Source: an uncultured Methylococcaceae bacterium
GTDB taxonomy: Bacteria > Pseudomonadota > Gammaproteobacteria > Methylococcales > Methylomonadaceae
Reading direction: 5' to 3'
NCBI GenBank assembly: GCA_903927955.1
Contig: CAIYOW010000016.1
Location: 1-62,878 of the forward strand
DNA length: 62,878 nt
Below, one piece after another: positions 46,721 through 56,101 of the stretch; position 1 is the first letter of the stretch, and each line of letters opens with the position of its first letter. The translations under genes were made by a program, and so were the position numbers. The notes under the pieces are model-generated. The model ran no database searches and was not told the origin of the DNA. It was given only the letters and a program-made list of their open reading frames with translations.

Positions 46721-47077
46721 ATGAAAAGCTATTTGTTTATATTAAACAAACCGCCGCACAGCGGCATTTATATCCAAGAAAGCTTAGATATCATCCTAAC
46801 CACCGCCGCTTTCGAGCAAGCCGTTAGCCTGTTATTTCTGGATGATGGTGTTTTCAATCTAAAAAAGCGGCAAAACCCCAACGCTTCTGGCCTAAAAGAC
46901 ACCGCCGCGATTTTTGCTGCGTTAGCACTTTATGATGTCAATGCCCTTTATATTGAAGCAGAATCGTTACAGGAACGCGGCCTTAGCCAAGACGCGCTGT
47001 GCTTGCCAACCCAACCGATAGGCAGAAACCAACTAAGCCATTTTATGGGACAATTTTCGGTGCTTGTGTCACAGTAA
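46721..47077 (+). CDS. tusC: TusC, sulfur relay subunit (DsrF family)
   Basis: 118 residues from MKSYLFILNKPPHSGI; the upstream reading lies inside tusD. DsrF/TusC features: ESLDIILTTAAFEQAVSLLFLDDGVFNL and LALYDVNALYIEAESLQERGL. TusC normally stacks with TusB and TusD. No tusB follows: the next 90 bases run into the tRNA promoter, so tusB is absent here or located elsewhere. Confidence 0.92.
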   Translation: MKSYLFILNKPPHSGIYIQESLDIILTTAAFEQAVSLLFLDDGVFNLKKRQNPNASGLKDTAAIFAALALYDVNALYIEAESLQERGLSQDALCLPTQPIGRNQLSHFMGQFSVLVSQ

Positions 47078-47120
47078 GCATCGTCACAATGCTATTGTGT
47101 AACGGCAATGAAAATTAACA

Positions 47121-47149
47121 TTGGCAATTATAAAAAAATCCCGTATAAT
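47121..47149 (+). promoter_or_regulatory. Sigma-70 promoter of the tRNA operon
   Basis: TTGGCA at 47121-47126, a 17-base spacer, and TATAAT at 47144-47149, followed by a G/C-rich discriminator (GCCCGC), as in stringently controlled stable-RNA promoters. It lies 18 bases before the tRNA-Ala. Confidence 0.8.
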
Positions 47150-47166
47150 GCCCGCTCTTAACTAGA

Positions 47167-47242
47167 GGGGCCATAGCTCAATTGGTAGAGCGCAACACTG
47201 GCAGTGTTGAGGTCAGCGGTTCGATTCCGCTTGGCTCCACCA
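47167..47242 (+). tRNA. tRNA-Ala (GGC)
   Basis: 76 bases including an encoded CCA. Acceptor GGGGCCA pairs with TGGCTCC; D arm AGCTCAATTGGTAGAGC; anticodon stem CAACA-CTGGCAG-TGTTG places GGC as anticodon; T arm has GGTTCGATTCC. First of three tRNAs behind one promoter. Confidence 0.96.
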
Positions 47243-47261
47243 AATCCTTAGTTAAGGCTTA

Positions 47262-47337
47262 GTCCCCATCGTCTAGCGGCCTAGGACATCGCCCTTTCAC
47301 GGCGAGAACAGGGGTTCGAACCCCCTTGGGGACGCCA
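47262..47337 (+). tRNA. tRNA-Glu (TTC), copy 1
   Basis: 76 bases with encoded CCA. Acceptor GTCCCCA pairs with TGGGGAC; anticodon loop CTTTCAC gives TTC; T arm GGTTCGAACCC. It is a substrate of MnmA. It starts 19 bases after the tRNA-Ala. Confidence 0.96.
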
Positions 47338-47461
47338 TTTTTAGCGTCTAAGCATTACTTATCAAAGCTTGTTTAAACAACAGCCCAATGATTAGCCGTA
47401 TCCGATTTTATGCTTAATCCTATTAGGATTGTCAAGCAATAGGCCGGACTAACCCGTTTTA

Positions 47462-47537
47462 GTCCCCATCGTCTAGCGGCCTAGGACATCGCCCTTTCAC
47501 GGCGAGAACAGGGGTTCGAACCCCCTTGGGGACGCCA
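47462..47537 (+). tRNA. tRNA-Glu (TTC), copy 2
   Basis: Identical in sequence to the copy 200 bases upstream (47262-47337), with a 124-base spacer that encodes nothing recognisable. A recent tandem duplication. Confidence 0.96.
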
Positions 47538-47544
47538 TATAATA

Positions 47545-47575
47545 AAAGCCATTGTTTTAGTGGCTTTATTTATTT
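47545..47575 (+). terminator. Intrinsic terminator of the tRNA operon
   Basis: AAAGCCA (47545-47551) pairs with TGGCTTT (47561-47567), followed by ATTTATTT. From here to 47938 no gene or structure is recognised. Confidence 0.75.
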
Positions 47576-47938
47576 CTGCTTCCAAATAAAAATTCGTTCT
47601 ACCAATCCCAATCCCAATCCATCCCAACGAATTTGCTAAACTCAGGCAAATGAACCGTTTCCTAAGTAATCCCAAAAATAAGCCAGTACCGCCAACAGCT
47701 TATTAAGCGCAGATAAGCGTTAGGCATATCAAACGCCTAGTCAAAATTTGCGTAAATTTCGTTAAGAAAAATCAACCCTATCTGTTCCCAAGTCTAAACT
47801 CCGTTTTGCACAATATGGCAACATGTCCAGTTATCGGCTAGACTGATACAGCAACTTTAACAAAGCCGCTACCCTAAAATAGCAAGCCCACTAGATTGCA
47901 CCCCTATAAAATTCCAGATAAGTTATTCCTAACCGCTT

Positions 47939-48256
47939 ATGTCATCATCTTTTTTTGTGGTCATTACCCTCTGTTTGGTGTTTTTGCACTGGTACAAAAC
48001 AGAAAAAATCAAAGAAACCGCCCTTGCGGCAACCCGCGCGCATTGCCAAAACCAACAAGTACAAATGCTCGATGACTATATTGCCTTCAAGAGCCTAGGG
48101 TTCAAACGTGACAAGTCAGGCGGGCTGCAACTATTACGCACGTATAGTTTCGAATTTTCCTCTACCGGAGACGAGCGTTATAACGGGCGTATCACTATGC
48201 TAGGTGCAGCAGTGGCCTCGTTTTATATGGAGCCGTACCGGATTAATGTACTCTAA
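47939..48256 (+). CDS. DUF3301 family small membrane-anchored protein
   Basis: 105 residues. One N-terminal membrane helix (FFVVITLCLVFLHWYKTE), then AARAHC-like AATRAHCQNQQVQMLDDYIAFKS and LRTYSFEFSSTGDERYNGRI, which is the DUF3301 pattern. The function is unknown. Followed 39 bases later by a zinc-ribbon protein. Confidence 0.78.
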   Translation: MSSSFFVVITLCLVFLHWYKTEKIKETALAATRAHCQNQQVQMLDDYIAFKSLGFKRDKSGGLQLLRTYSFEFSSTGDERYNGRITMLGAAVASFYMEPYRINVL

Positions 48257-48295
48257 GCACACACTTTAAAGCCTCTCTTTTTTTCAGGAGCCATC

Positions 48296-48571
48296 ATGCC
48301 AATTTGCCCAACTTGCGGCTTTGTTAACGTCAAAACAGAAATGCGTTGCCCAGAATGCGGCGGTTTTTATTCTAAAGCCGTTGAGCTGATTGACCAAGCC
48401 GCAGCGGAAGAGGCGGCGCAGACATTCGCCGGACGATGCCGACGCATAGTGGCTTCCGGTCATATCCGACAAGCGCTGTTGGCGGAATGGCAAGCTTTGC
48501 CGGGCCAAGCAAAATTTTCCTTGTGGGTCATTTTCGTATTTGTTTTTGCGCTGGTTGCCAGCGTGTTGTGA
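48296..48571 (+). CDS. Small zinc-ribbon membrane protein
   Basis: 91 residues. N-terminal zinc ribbon with CPTCGF and CPECGG (two CxxC pairs, residues 4-21), then an amphipathic stretch and one C-terminal membrane helix (LWVIFVFVFALVASVL). A strong ribosome site TCAGGAG precedes the ATG. I recognise no named family. Confidence 0.75.
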   Translation: MPICPTCGFVNVKTEMRCPECGGFYSKAVELIDQAAAEEAAQTFAGRCRRIVASGHIRQALLAEWQALPGQAKFSLWVIFVFVFALVASVL

Positions 48572-48641
48572 TGCACTGCCAACATTTGTCAAGATAGCCG
48601 CCCTGTAGCCATTCTATTTATCATTGGAGTTTAAAAACGCC

Positions 48642-50579
48642 ATGTCGTCCCAAACCCTTTATCCTGTCAAGGCTGAAATAGCCGCCACTGCCCATATCAA
48701 TGCCGCCAACTACCGGACGTTGTATCAACAGTCCATAGACCAGCCAGAGGTTTTTTGGGCGGAACAGGCGCAACAATTGCTGGCGTGGAGCCAACCTTGG
48801 CATAAGGTCTTGTCATTTGACTATAGTAAGGCTGATATCCGCTGGTTTGAAGGCGGCAAACTGAATGTCAGCGTCAATTGTCTGGACCGTCATTTAACTA
48901 CGCGGGGCGACCAAGTGGCGCTTATTTGGGAAGGCGATCACCCCTCCCAAGACAAAACTATCACTTATCGGCAATTGCACAGCGACGTGTGCAAATTTGC
49001 CAATGTGCTGAAAAATTTGGGCGTTAAAAAAGGTGACCGGGTGTGCATTTATTTGCCGATGATTATCGAAGCGGCAACGGTTATGTTGGCTTGCACCCGT
49101 ATTGGTGCGGTGCATTCCATTGTGTTTGCCGGGTTTTCGGCAGAATCGCTGAAAGACCGGCTGTTAGATGCCGATTGCAGTTATCTGGTTTGTGCCGATG
49201 AAGGTTTTCGGGGCAGTAAAGCCATACCCATTAAACATACCGTGGACAGTGCCGCCAAGTATTGCCCGCAGTTGCAAAAAATCGTGGTCATCCGCCATAG
49301 CGGTAACCCGGTAGCTTGGCAACCGACCCGTGACGTGTGGTATCACGAGGCAATGGACAACGTATCTGATGATTGTCCGCCGGAATCGATGGATGCCGAA
49401 GACCCTTTGTTTATTCTGTACACATCCGGCTCCACCGGCAAGCCCAAAGGCGTGTTGCACACCACCGGTGGCTATTTGTTGTACGCAGCAATCACCCACA
49501 AATATGTGTTTGATTATCACGACGGTGATATTTATTGGTGCACCGCCGATGTGGGCTGGATTACCGGACATTCCTATGTGGTCTATGGGCCGTTATGCAA
49601 TGGCGCAACCTCGCTGATGTTTGAAGGTATTCCCACTTACCCCGAAGCCGACCGCTTTTGGCAAGTCATCGACAAGCACCAAGTCACTATTTTTTATACC
49701 GCCCCCACCGCTATCCGCGCCCTGATGGCGCAAGGCGACCATAACCTTGCCAGCACCACACGCAGCAGCCTTAGGATACTGGGCAGTGTCGGCGAACCTA
49801 TTAACTCGGAAGCGTGGGAGTGGTATTACCAAACAGTGGGCAACAGCCGTTGTCCCATTGTGGACACTTGGTGGCAAACGGAAACTGGTGGCATCCTTAT
49901 CACGCCATTACCCGGCGCGACCGACCTGAAGCCCGGTTCTGCCAGTGTGCCTTTTTTTGGCATCCAACCGCATTTACTTGACAGCCAAGGCAACCAACTG
50001 GAAGGCGAGGCGGAAGGTGCGCTAGTGTTCAGCCACCCTTGGCCCGGGCAAGCACGTACCGTGTATGGCGACCATCAACGCTTTATCGACACTTATTTTA
50101 AGAGTTATCCGGGCTATTATCTGGCAGGTGATGGCGCAAGACGCGACAGCGATGGATATTATTGGATAACAGGGCGCATAGACGATGTGATTAATGTGTC
50201 CGGTCATCGCCTAGGCACGGCAGAAATTGAAAGTGCCTTGGATTTGCACGAAGCGGTGGCAGAATCGGCCGTAGTCGGCTATCCCCATGCCATAAAAGGG
50301 CAGGGCATCTATGCTTTTGTCACCTTATGCGCCGGTGTGGATGCGACCGAGCAGATCAAAAAAGAATTGGTTGCGTTGGTCAGAAAAGAAATCGGCGCCA
50401 TTGCCACCGTAGACATTATCCAATGGGCCCCTGCATTGCCCAAAACCCGCTCAGGCAAGATCATGCGCCGTATTTTGCGCAAGATCGCCGCTAACGAACT
50501 GGAGAACTTAGGCGATATATCAACCCTTGCTGACCCGTCCGTAGTCAAGTCGATTATTGCCAACCGCCTGAACAACTGA
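48642..50579 (+). CDS. acs: Acs, acetyl-CoA synthetase
   Basis: 645 residues from [10 protein letters not shown]; an ATG six codons earlier is also possible (GGAG lies nearer to that one). AMP-forming synthetase: [19 protein letters not shown] (P-loop), [10 protein letters not shown], and the C-terminal [16 protein letters not shown], whose lysine is the regulatory acetylation site. It activates acetate to acetyl-CoA. Confidence 0.97.
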   Translation: MSSQTLYPVKAEIAATAHINAANYRTLYQQSIDQPEVFWAEQAQQLLAWSQPWHKVLSFDYSKADIRWFEGGKLNVSVNCLDRHLTTRGDQVALIWEGDHPSQDKTITYRQLHSDVCKFANVLKNLGVKKGDRVCIYLPMIIEAATVMLACTRIGAVHSIVFAGFSAESLKDRLLDADCSYLVCADEGFRGSKAIPIKHTVDSAAKYCPQLQKIVVIRHSGNPVAWQPTRDVWYHEAMDNVSDDCPPESMDAEDPLFILYTSGSTGKPKGVLHTTGGYLLYAAITHKYVFDYHDGDIYWCTADVGWITGHSYVVYGPLCNGATSLMFEGIPTYPEADRFWQVIDKHQVTIFYTAPTAIRALMAQGDHNLASTTRSSLRILGSVGEPINSEAWEWYYQTVGNSRCPIVDTWWQTETGGILITPLPGATDLKPGSASVPFFGIQPHLLDSQGNQLEGEAEGALVFSHPWPGQARTVYGDHQRFIDTYFKSYPGYYLAGDGARRDSDGYYWITGRIDDVINVSGHRLGTAEIESALDLHEAVAESAVVGYPHAIKGQGIYAFVTLCAGVDATEQIKKELVALVRKEIGAIATVDIIQWAPALPKTRSGKIMRRILRKIAANELENLGDISTLADPSVVKSIIANRLNN

Positions 50580-50686
50580 GCTTAGGCGGGCCCGCTTCTT
50601 GTAAAGAGGCCAATTCCGCCCGTTTCTTAACAGGCAATAGCTTCCTATCATCGTAGGGTGGGCAGGTTTTTTTGCCCACGCGGACA

Positions 50687-51664
50687 CTAAGACAAACGCA
50701 CCCGTGGGTCAACCAAAGTATAAGAAATATCCGTCAACAACAGGCCGAACACATACAACACCGAGCCTAAAAACACCATAGCACGGACAATGGCAAAATC
50801 TTGGTTATTGATCGCATCAATAGTGTAACTGCCCAAGCCCGGAATACTGAAGAACGATTCCATAATCAGGCTGCCCATAAATAAGGTCGGCAACACCACC
50901 ACCACGCCCGTCAAAATCGGGATCATGGCATTTTTTAGCACATGGCGGAACAGCACTTGGCTTTCGGTCAAGCCTTTGGCGCGGGCGGTGCGCACATAGT
51001 CTTTACTGGCTTCTTCAAGAAACAACGTGCGATACCAGCGCACCCCGGAGCCGATACCGGCAAACACGCCGATCAATACCGGCAACACCAAAAACTTAAT
51101 GGCGGCAAAGCCTTCTTCATAACCGGAAATAGGCACTAGGCACATCAGTTTGGCAATGATGAATTGCCCGCCGATGATGTAGAACAACGAGGACACCGAC
51201 ATTAATATCACACAGATCACCAGCCCGCCAAATTCCAGATAAGTGTTCCTGAACAACACCATCAGCAAGGCAAAAGCAATATCCACCCACAGCCCGACCG
51301 CCAGCGACGGCAAGGCAACCGCCAAACTAGGCCAAGCCCGTTCGCGTATGTCAGCGCTGATGTTCCGGCCACTATCAGAAATGCCAAAATGGAACCAGAA
51401 CAGCCCCACCGATTTCTGATAAAAAATGGTTTCGGTCAGTTGTTGCCCTGCTTCTGCCTGATCATTCCAAAGCAGCGGCAAATCATAGCCGTGCTGTTGT
51501 TTCCAGTTAGTGATCGCCTGTTCGGTGACATGTTTCTGCCCCAACTGCAACCGCGCCATATCGTCAGGACTGTTGACAATAAAAAACAACACAAACGTCA
51601 GGATATTGACCCCAATCAGCAAAGGTACGGCATACAGTGCGCGGCGGATAATATAGGCAATCAT
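50687..51664 (-). CDS. Peptide-type ABC transporter permease (DppB/YejB family)
   Basis: 325 residues from ATG 51664, whose ATGA overlaps the substrate-binding protein stop. The start MIAYIIRRALYAVPLLIGVNILTFVLFFIVN is the BPD_transp_1 N-terminus of DppB-type permeases; the EAA-like loop is SKDYVRTARAKGLTESQVLFRHVLKNAMIP, and the end TLVDPRVRLS is family-typical. No second permease or ATPase gene follows. Confidence 0.9.
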   Translation of the reverse strand: MIAYIIRRALYAVPLLIGVNILTFVLFFIVNSPDDMARLQLGQKHVTEQAITNWKQQHGYDLPLLWNDQAEAGQQLTETIFYQKSVGLFWFHFGISDSGRNISADIRERAWPSLAVALPSLAVGLWVDIAFALLMVLFRNTYLEFGGLVICVILMSVSSLFYIIGGQFIIAKLMCLVPISGYEEGFAAIKFLVLPVLIGVFAGIGSGVRWYRTLFLEEASKDYVRTARAKGLTESQVLFRHVLKNAMIPILTGVVVVLPTLFMGSLIMESFFSIPGLGSYTIDAINNQDFAIVRAMVFLGSVLYVFGLLLTDISYTLVDPRVRLS

Positions 51665-53832
51665 GACAGGGTTTCCTGAGTACGTTTGCGGTAAGCCAGA
51701 TAAGCAGGCAAGATAAGCAACACCAGCAACACACCTACCAGCAGCAGCGGCCAAATAATAGGGCGGTTCCATTGTTGGCGCTTATCGGCACGGGCGGCGG
51801 TGTCTATGCGCCGGTATTTAAGCTCGTTGTTGGCCATCAGGTTGGCTTTTAAATTACCAAACCAACTATGGAACAGCGAAAATTGCTTGGGATGCAAGCC
51901 AAACACCCAAGGCGCGTCTTGACGGACAATGGCCTGCATCTGCTGGATGATTTGATAGCGTTCCGGGGTGTTGTCCATATTACGCATTTGCTCAAACAAG
52001 CGGTCAAAGGCGGGGTTTTGGTAATTGCCAGCGTTCTCGCCGCCATATTTGACTTTGCCGTTTGGCCCATACAACAGAAAGAAAAAGTTTTCCGGATCAG
52101 GGTAGTCGGCATTCCAGCCCCAGCCAAAAATTTGCGCGTTGCCTGCGCGCATTTTTTCCTGAAAACGGTTGTAGTCGGTGGCGCGGACAACCAGCTGGAT
52201 GCCCAGTTTTTCAAATTGTTTGCGGTACCAAGTCATGCGCGGCTTGTCTTCCACGCTGGTGGCGGTGGTGTCGAAATAGATAATCAACGGCTCGTGGCTT
52301 TTCGGGTCGATGCCATTGCCATAACCCGCCTCTGCCATTAATTGCTTGGCAACAGCAATATCTTTTCGTTGTGCCTTGTCGGCTTGCCAATCGTACACAT
52401 TCGCGTTGATGCCTGGCTGGCCTTCGGCAAAACCAAAAATGCCCGGTGGCAACACGCCTTGTGCGGCAACCCCGCGCCCATTCATAAAAATGGCAATAAA
52501 CTCCTCTTGATCAATGGCAATGGCAATGGCTTGGCGTAGTTTTCGTGCGGGCTCGCTAGTGCCGCCCAACAGCGGGTCGAGCATATTAAAGCCCAGATAA
52601 AAGCTGGAGGTTTGCACCGCTGTTTGTAGCTGGATGCCTTTGGCTTGCATAGATTCGCTCAGTGCCAAACCGCCAGTGCCGGTAAATTGAATGGCTTGGT
52701 CGAAATTATCGGAGGCAATGCCGGAAGCATCGTAATAACCTTGCAGGAACTTAGTCCAATAGGGAATGGTTTCTTTTTCTAAGGTGAACACCACCTTGTC
52801 AATAAACGGCAAAGTCTTGCCAGCATCCTTCAACAGACCATTGGCGCGGTCTTCCGGCTCACCTTCGCGGGGATAGCTTTCTGGATGATAGTAAGGGTTT
52901 TTTTGCAAGATCATACGCCGGTTGGGGTTGTTCTCAGCCAAATAATAAGCGCCCGTGCCGATAGGATACCAATCCAAGGTGATGTTTTTGTCGCTTAATC
53001 CCGGCTGATTGTAAAACACCTCGGCTTCCCACGGCATAGCTGAAAAAAACGGCATCGCCAACCAATAAATAAACTGCGGATATTTGCCATTGATGCGGAT
53101 ACGGTATTGATGTTCATTAACAGCCACCGCCCCCGCCAAGCTCATGCCTTTAATGGCTGTTTTCGGCAAGTCCTTCGCCTGCTTGGCAAAATCAGCAAAA
53201 CCAACAATGTAGTTTTTCATGATCTCAGCAATTGGCGATTGGTTTTTAGGATGTGCCAAGCGTTTAATCTGATAAACGTAATCTTCCGCCAACAGCTCGC
53301 GGCTGCCGGTGCTGGCAAAATCGTTCAGCGTGTTCAGCGGTGCAATGGCTTGTGCATCCAAATGATGGTAAAGGTAGCCACCTTGCTCGGTTTTTGCCAA
53401 TGCCGGGTGGGGTTGGTAACGGATGCCAGCTTGCAGAGTGATAATATAATCGGTGAACGCTATGCGGGTGGGTTCTGCATCGGATGGCAACGCTGCGCCT
53501 TTGTCATCCCGATAAACCACCTCGGGCAGGTTGAGTGTGGTTAGCGGAATAATTTGATAAGGCCGTTGCAAATAATGGTACTGCAAAGGGGGCTCGTAAA
53601 TCTGGGCGATAAACGCATATTCGTTTTCGCTATAAGCCATCGCCGGATCCAAATGCTTAGGGCGTTCGGAAAACGACTGGTACAACACCGTTTGTTGGTT
53701 ATCGGTTTCGGTGTAGGGGTTATTTAGCACTGTGCTTGGCTGGCAAGCCAGCAAGCTCACCAACAGCATCAGCAATAACGGCACAACAGGCATTTTCATA
53801 GACAAAAAACTGGACATCAATAAACGGCTCAT
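51661..53832 (-). CDS. ABC transporter substrate-binding lipoprotein (family 5)
   Basis: 723 residues from MSRLLMSSFLSMKM; the frame stays open further upstream but crosses the fabI promoter. Lipoprotein signal VPLLLMLLVSLLAC (Cys30). Family 5 solute-binding features: LRQAIAIAIDQEEFI, AKQLMAEAGYGNGI, and DYPDPENFFFLLYGPNG. Unusually, a C-terminal membrane helix (PLLLVGVLLVLLILPAYLAY) adds a second anchor. It likely binds peptides or oligosaccharides in the periplasm and works with the overlapping permease. Confidence 0.9.
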   Translation of the reverse strand: MSRLLMSSFLSMKMPVVPLLLMLLVSLLACQPSTVLNNPYTETDNQQTVLYQSFSERPKHLDPAMAYSENEYAFIAQIYEPPLQYHYLQRPYQIIPLTTLNLPEVVYRDDKGAALPSDAEPTRIAFTDYIITLQAGIRYQPHPALAKTEQGGYLYHHLDAQAIAPLNTLNDFASTGSRELLAEDYVYQIKRLAHPKNQSPIAEIMKNYIVGFADFAKQAKDLPKTAIKGMSLAGAVAVNEHQYRIRINGKYPQFIYWLAMPFFSAMPWEAEVFYNQPGLSDKNITLDWYPIGTGAYYLAENNPNRRMILQKNPYYHPESYPREGEPEDRANGLLKDAGKTLPFIDKVVFTLEKETIPYWTKFLQGYYDASGIASDNFDQAIQFTGTGGLALSESMQAKGIQLQTAVQTSSFYLGFNMLDPLLGGTSEPARKLRQAIAIAIDQEEFIAIFMNGRGVAAQGVLPPGIFGFAEGQPGINANVYDWQADKAQRKDIAVAKQLMAEAGYGNGIDPKSHEPLIIYFDTTATSVEDKPRMTWYRKQFEKLGIQLVVRATDYNRFQEKMRAGNAQIFGWGWNADYPDPENFFFLLYGPNGKVKYGGENAGNYQNPAFDRLFEQMRNMDNTPERYQIIQQMQAIVRQDAPWVFGLHPKQFSLFHSWFGNLKANLMANNELKYRRIDTAARADKRQQWNRPIIWPLLLVGVLLVLLILPAYLAYRKRTQETLS

Positions 53833-53880
53833 AGATACTTGATAGTTTATTTTAACAAGAAAAGACCATAGGGGATGATA

Positions 53881-54663
53881 ATGGGTTTCATGAAGGGCAA
53901 ACGTGTTTTGATTGTCGGCTTGGCCAGCAACCGTTCTATCGCATGGGGCATAGCCCAAGCCATGCACCGTGAAGGTGCCGAACTGGCGTTCACTTTCCAA
54001 AATGAAAAATTGCAAAGCCGTGTTGAAGAAATGGCGGCGGAATGTAATGCTACTATAACCCTTGAATGCGACGTTAGCCACGACCAACATATCGATAATG
54101 TTTTTGTCGAACTGGGCAAACACTGGGATGGCTTGGATTGTATCGTCCATTCCGTGGCTTTCGCGCCACGCGACGCGCTGAACGGCGACTATATAGAAGC
54201 CACCACGCGTGACAATTTCCGTATTGCCCACGACATCAGCTCATATAGCTTCACCGCCTTGGCCAAAGCCGGACGGGGCATGATGGCGGGGCGCAACGGC
54301 TCATTGCTGACCTTGACTTATTTGGGCGCCGAGCGGGCCATCCCCAATTACAATGTCATGGGCGTTGCCAAAGCCAGCTTAGAGGCCAATGTGCGTTATA
54401 TGGCGGTGGCCTTGGGTGCGGAAGGCACACGCGTCAATGCCATTTCCGCCGGCCCCATCAGGACGTTGGCGGCATCCGGCATCAATGACTTTAAGGCGAT
54501 GCTCAACAAAGCCGCCGACACCGCCCCGCTAAAACGCAACGTAACCATTGAAGAAGTCGGCAACGTCGCCGCGTTTATGTGCTCCGATTTGGCTTCAGGC
54601 GTGACCGGTGAAATCACCTATGTGGATTGCGGCTACAATATTGCCGGATTGGCATCAGCGTAA
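53881..54663 (+). CDS. fabI: FabI, enoyl-ACP reductase (NADH)
   Basis: 260 residues from [24 protein letters not shown] lies 7 bases before this ATG, whereas an ATG at 53875 touches it. SDR-type: [23 protein letters not shown] binds NADH; the catalytic Tyr and Lys lie in [27 protein letters not shown] (Y-x6-K). FabI makes the last reduction in each fatty acid elongation round. A clear terminator follows. Confidence 0.97.
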   Translation: MGFMKGKRVLIVGLASNRSIAWGIAQAMHREGAELAFTFQNEKLQSRVEEMAAECNATITLECDVSHDQHIDNVFVELGKHWDGLDCIVHSVAFAPRDALNGDYIEATTRDNFRIAHDISSYSFTALAKAGRGMMAGRNGSLLTLTYLGAERAIPNYNVMGVAKASLEANVRYMAVALGAEGTRVNAISAGPIRTLAASGINDFKAMLNKAADTAPLKRNVTIEEVGNVAAFMCSDLASGVTGEITYVDCGYNIAGLASA

Positions 54664-54703
54664 GCACCTTGCGGTAAATTAACGGGCCATAAAAACAGGC
54701 CAT

Positions 54704-54732
54704 AAAAAAAGGGAGCAACTGCTCCCTTTTTT
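54704..54732 (+). terminator. Intrinsic terminator after fabI
   Basis: A-rich run, GGGAGCA-ACT-like loop, TGCTCCC, then TTTTTT: stem AAAAAGGGAGCA with TGCTCCCTTTTT. It isolates fabI from the BREX operon that starts 146 bases later. Confidence 0.9.
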
Positions 54733-54877
54733 ACAATCCCCACCTGATCCGCTAAATGCGATACGTTGCCTGAGACTGCAACCACTACCGTATATTCAGC
54801 GTACATTAATTGGTAATGGTTGCACAAAATGAGTTTTGATACACTGATTGCATAATGGGCAATTTTTTCAATACACC

Positions 54878-55471
54878 GTGAACACCTATTACAACGCCGA
54901 AATTTCCGCAGGCTCCCTAATGCCCTTAGAAAGCCGACGCATTGCTGCATTTTTATTGGGACGTCCTGATGATAAGGCCTGGAGAAAAGCCTTAGTTGAC
55001 GATAACCTATTGCAAAAAAAAGCCCCGGCCACGGCACTACGCCAAGCCGGTTTGATCAGAAAACGGCTGAAAACACTTGATGACACCGGTTTGGACATGA
55101 TCGCCCATCGGGAAAAAGAGGTCAGCATCCAACTTTTATTGGCTGCCGCCGCCAAGCACAGCGCATTGCTGGCCCACTATATAAGAGATGTTTACATCAG
55201 CCATCAACGCCGGTTAGATTTGGCACTCTCGCCACCCGATTGGCACGGCTTCTTAAACGAATGCCAGCATAGGGATGCCACCGTGGCGCGCTGGTCAAGC
55301 ACAACACAGGCCAAATTATTCCAAGTTATCCGCCGTATCTTGGTAGAAGCCAACTATCTTGACAATGCCAGCAATATGAAACTGACTCCGCAATCTTTAC
55401 ATCCCGATGTCCGGCATTACCTGTCAGTCCATGGCAACACCGCCCTCATCGAACTCCTGGAGCGGGCTTAA
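54878..55471 (+). CDS. brxA: BrxA (DUF1819), BREX phage-defence protein
   Basis: About 197 residues from GTG 54878 (NTYYNAEISAGSLMPLESRRIA); the only upstream option is a TTG. All-helical BrxA pattern: YNAEISAGSLMPLESRRIAA near the start, then LLAAAAKHSALLAHYIRDVY. BrxA is a small, probably DNA-binding BREX component. It is the first gene of the operon; no WYL-type BrxR regulator precedes it. brxB begins on its stop codon (TAATG). Confidence 0.9.
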   Translation: MNTYYNAEISAGSLMPLESRRIAAFLLGRPDDKAWRKALVDDNLLQKKAPATALRQAGLIRKRLKTLDDTGLDMIAHREKEVSIQLLLAAAAKHSALLAHYIRDVYISHQRRLDLALSPPDWHGFLNECQHRDATVARWSSTTQAKLFQVIRRILVEANYLDNASNMKLTPQSLHPDVRHYLSVHGNTALIELLERA

Positions 55472-56055
55472 TGGCAGTGACCTTTGAAGAACGGCTCAAT
55501 CAAATCCTGCCGAAAATTGCCTCCGATGACTTCTTGGACAGCAAAGGCCTCGGCAATGAAATTGGCTTTTGGATTTTTGACTATCCGCCCGAACGCGAAA
55601 TGGACATGCGGGATTTTCTGACCCAGACCGTAATCACCAGCCTGAACAAGTCACAGCCACCTATCCGTGCGGCAGCCATCAACTTGTTTGATCTCGTTAT
55701 CCACACACTTGAGGAGCGCAAGCTGCTCGACAAGGCTATCGACATGCAGCGCACAAAAGGCGACGGGGCGATCATGGCGGCTTTGCGCCCGGTGCTTAAA
55801 GAAGATAAATTGGCACAGAAAATAGCGGCTATGGTCGATCTGGACAGCTGTGACGTGCTGATCCTATGGGGGGTCGGTAGCGCCTACCCCATGCTCAGGA
55901 CACACACCTTACTGTCGGCTCTGCATCCCTTGATGGGTAGGACACCGTTGCTGATGTTTTACCCTGGCCGTTATGACGGCTATTGCTTGCGCCTGTTCAA
56001 CAAACTGTCCGAAGACCATTACTACCGCGCCTTCAGATTGATACCCGACAGGTAA
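55471..56055 (+). CDS. brxB: BrxB (DUF1788), BREX protein
   Basis: 194 residues. DUF1788 features: NEIGFWIFDYPPEREMDMRDFL near the start and VLILWGVGSAYPMLRTHTLLSALHPLMGRTPLLMFYPGRYDG, the most conserved stretch. The biochemical role in BREX is not settled, but the protein is needed for defence in type 1 systems. It overlaps brxA by one base; brxC follows after 46 bases. Confidence 0.93.
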   Translation: MAVTFEERLNQILPKIASDDFLDSKGLGNEIGFWIFDYPPEREMDMRDFLTQTVITSLNKSQPPIRAAAINLFDLVIHTLEERKLLDKAIDMQRTKGDGAIMAALRPVLKEDKLAQKIAAMVDLDSCDVLILWGVGSAYPMLRTHTLLSALHPLMGRTPLLMFYPGRYDGYCLRLFNKLSEDHYYRAFRLIPDR

Positions 56056-56101
56056 TAGCCATTCAAGTAATCACCCCGCCGCCAATAGAGAAGAGAGCAA
56101 C

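Noticed and set aside
51661-54231. Longer start for the substrate-binding protein (856 residues)
   Set aside because: It would cross the fabI promoter and coding start, and the lipoprotein signal peptide would be internal.
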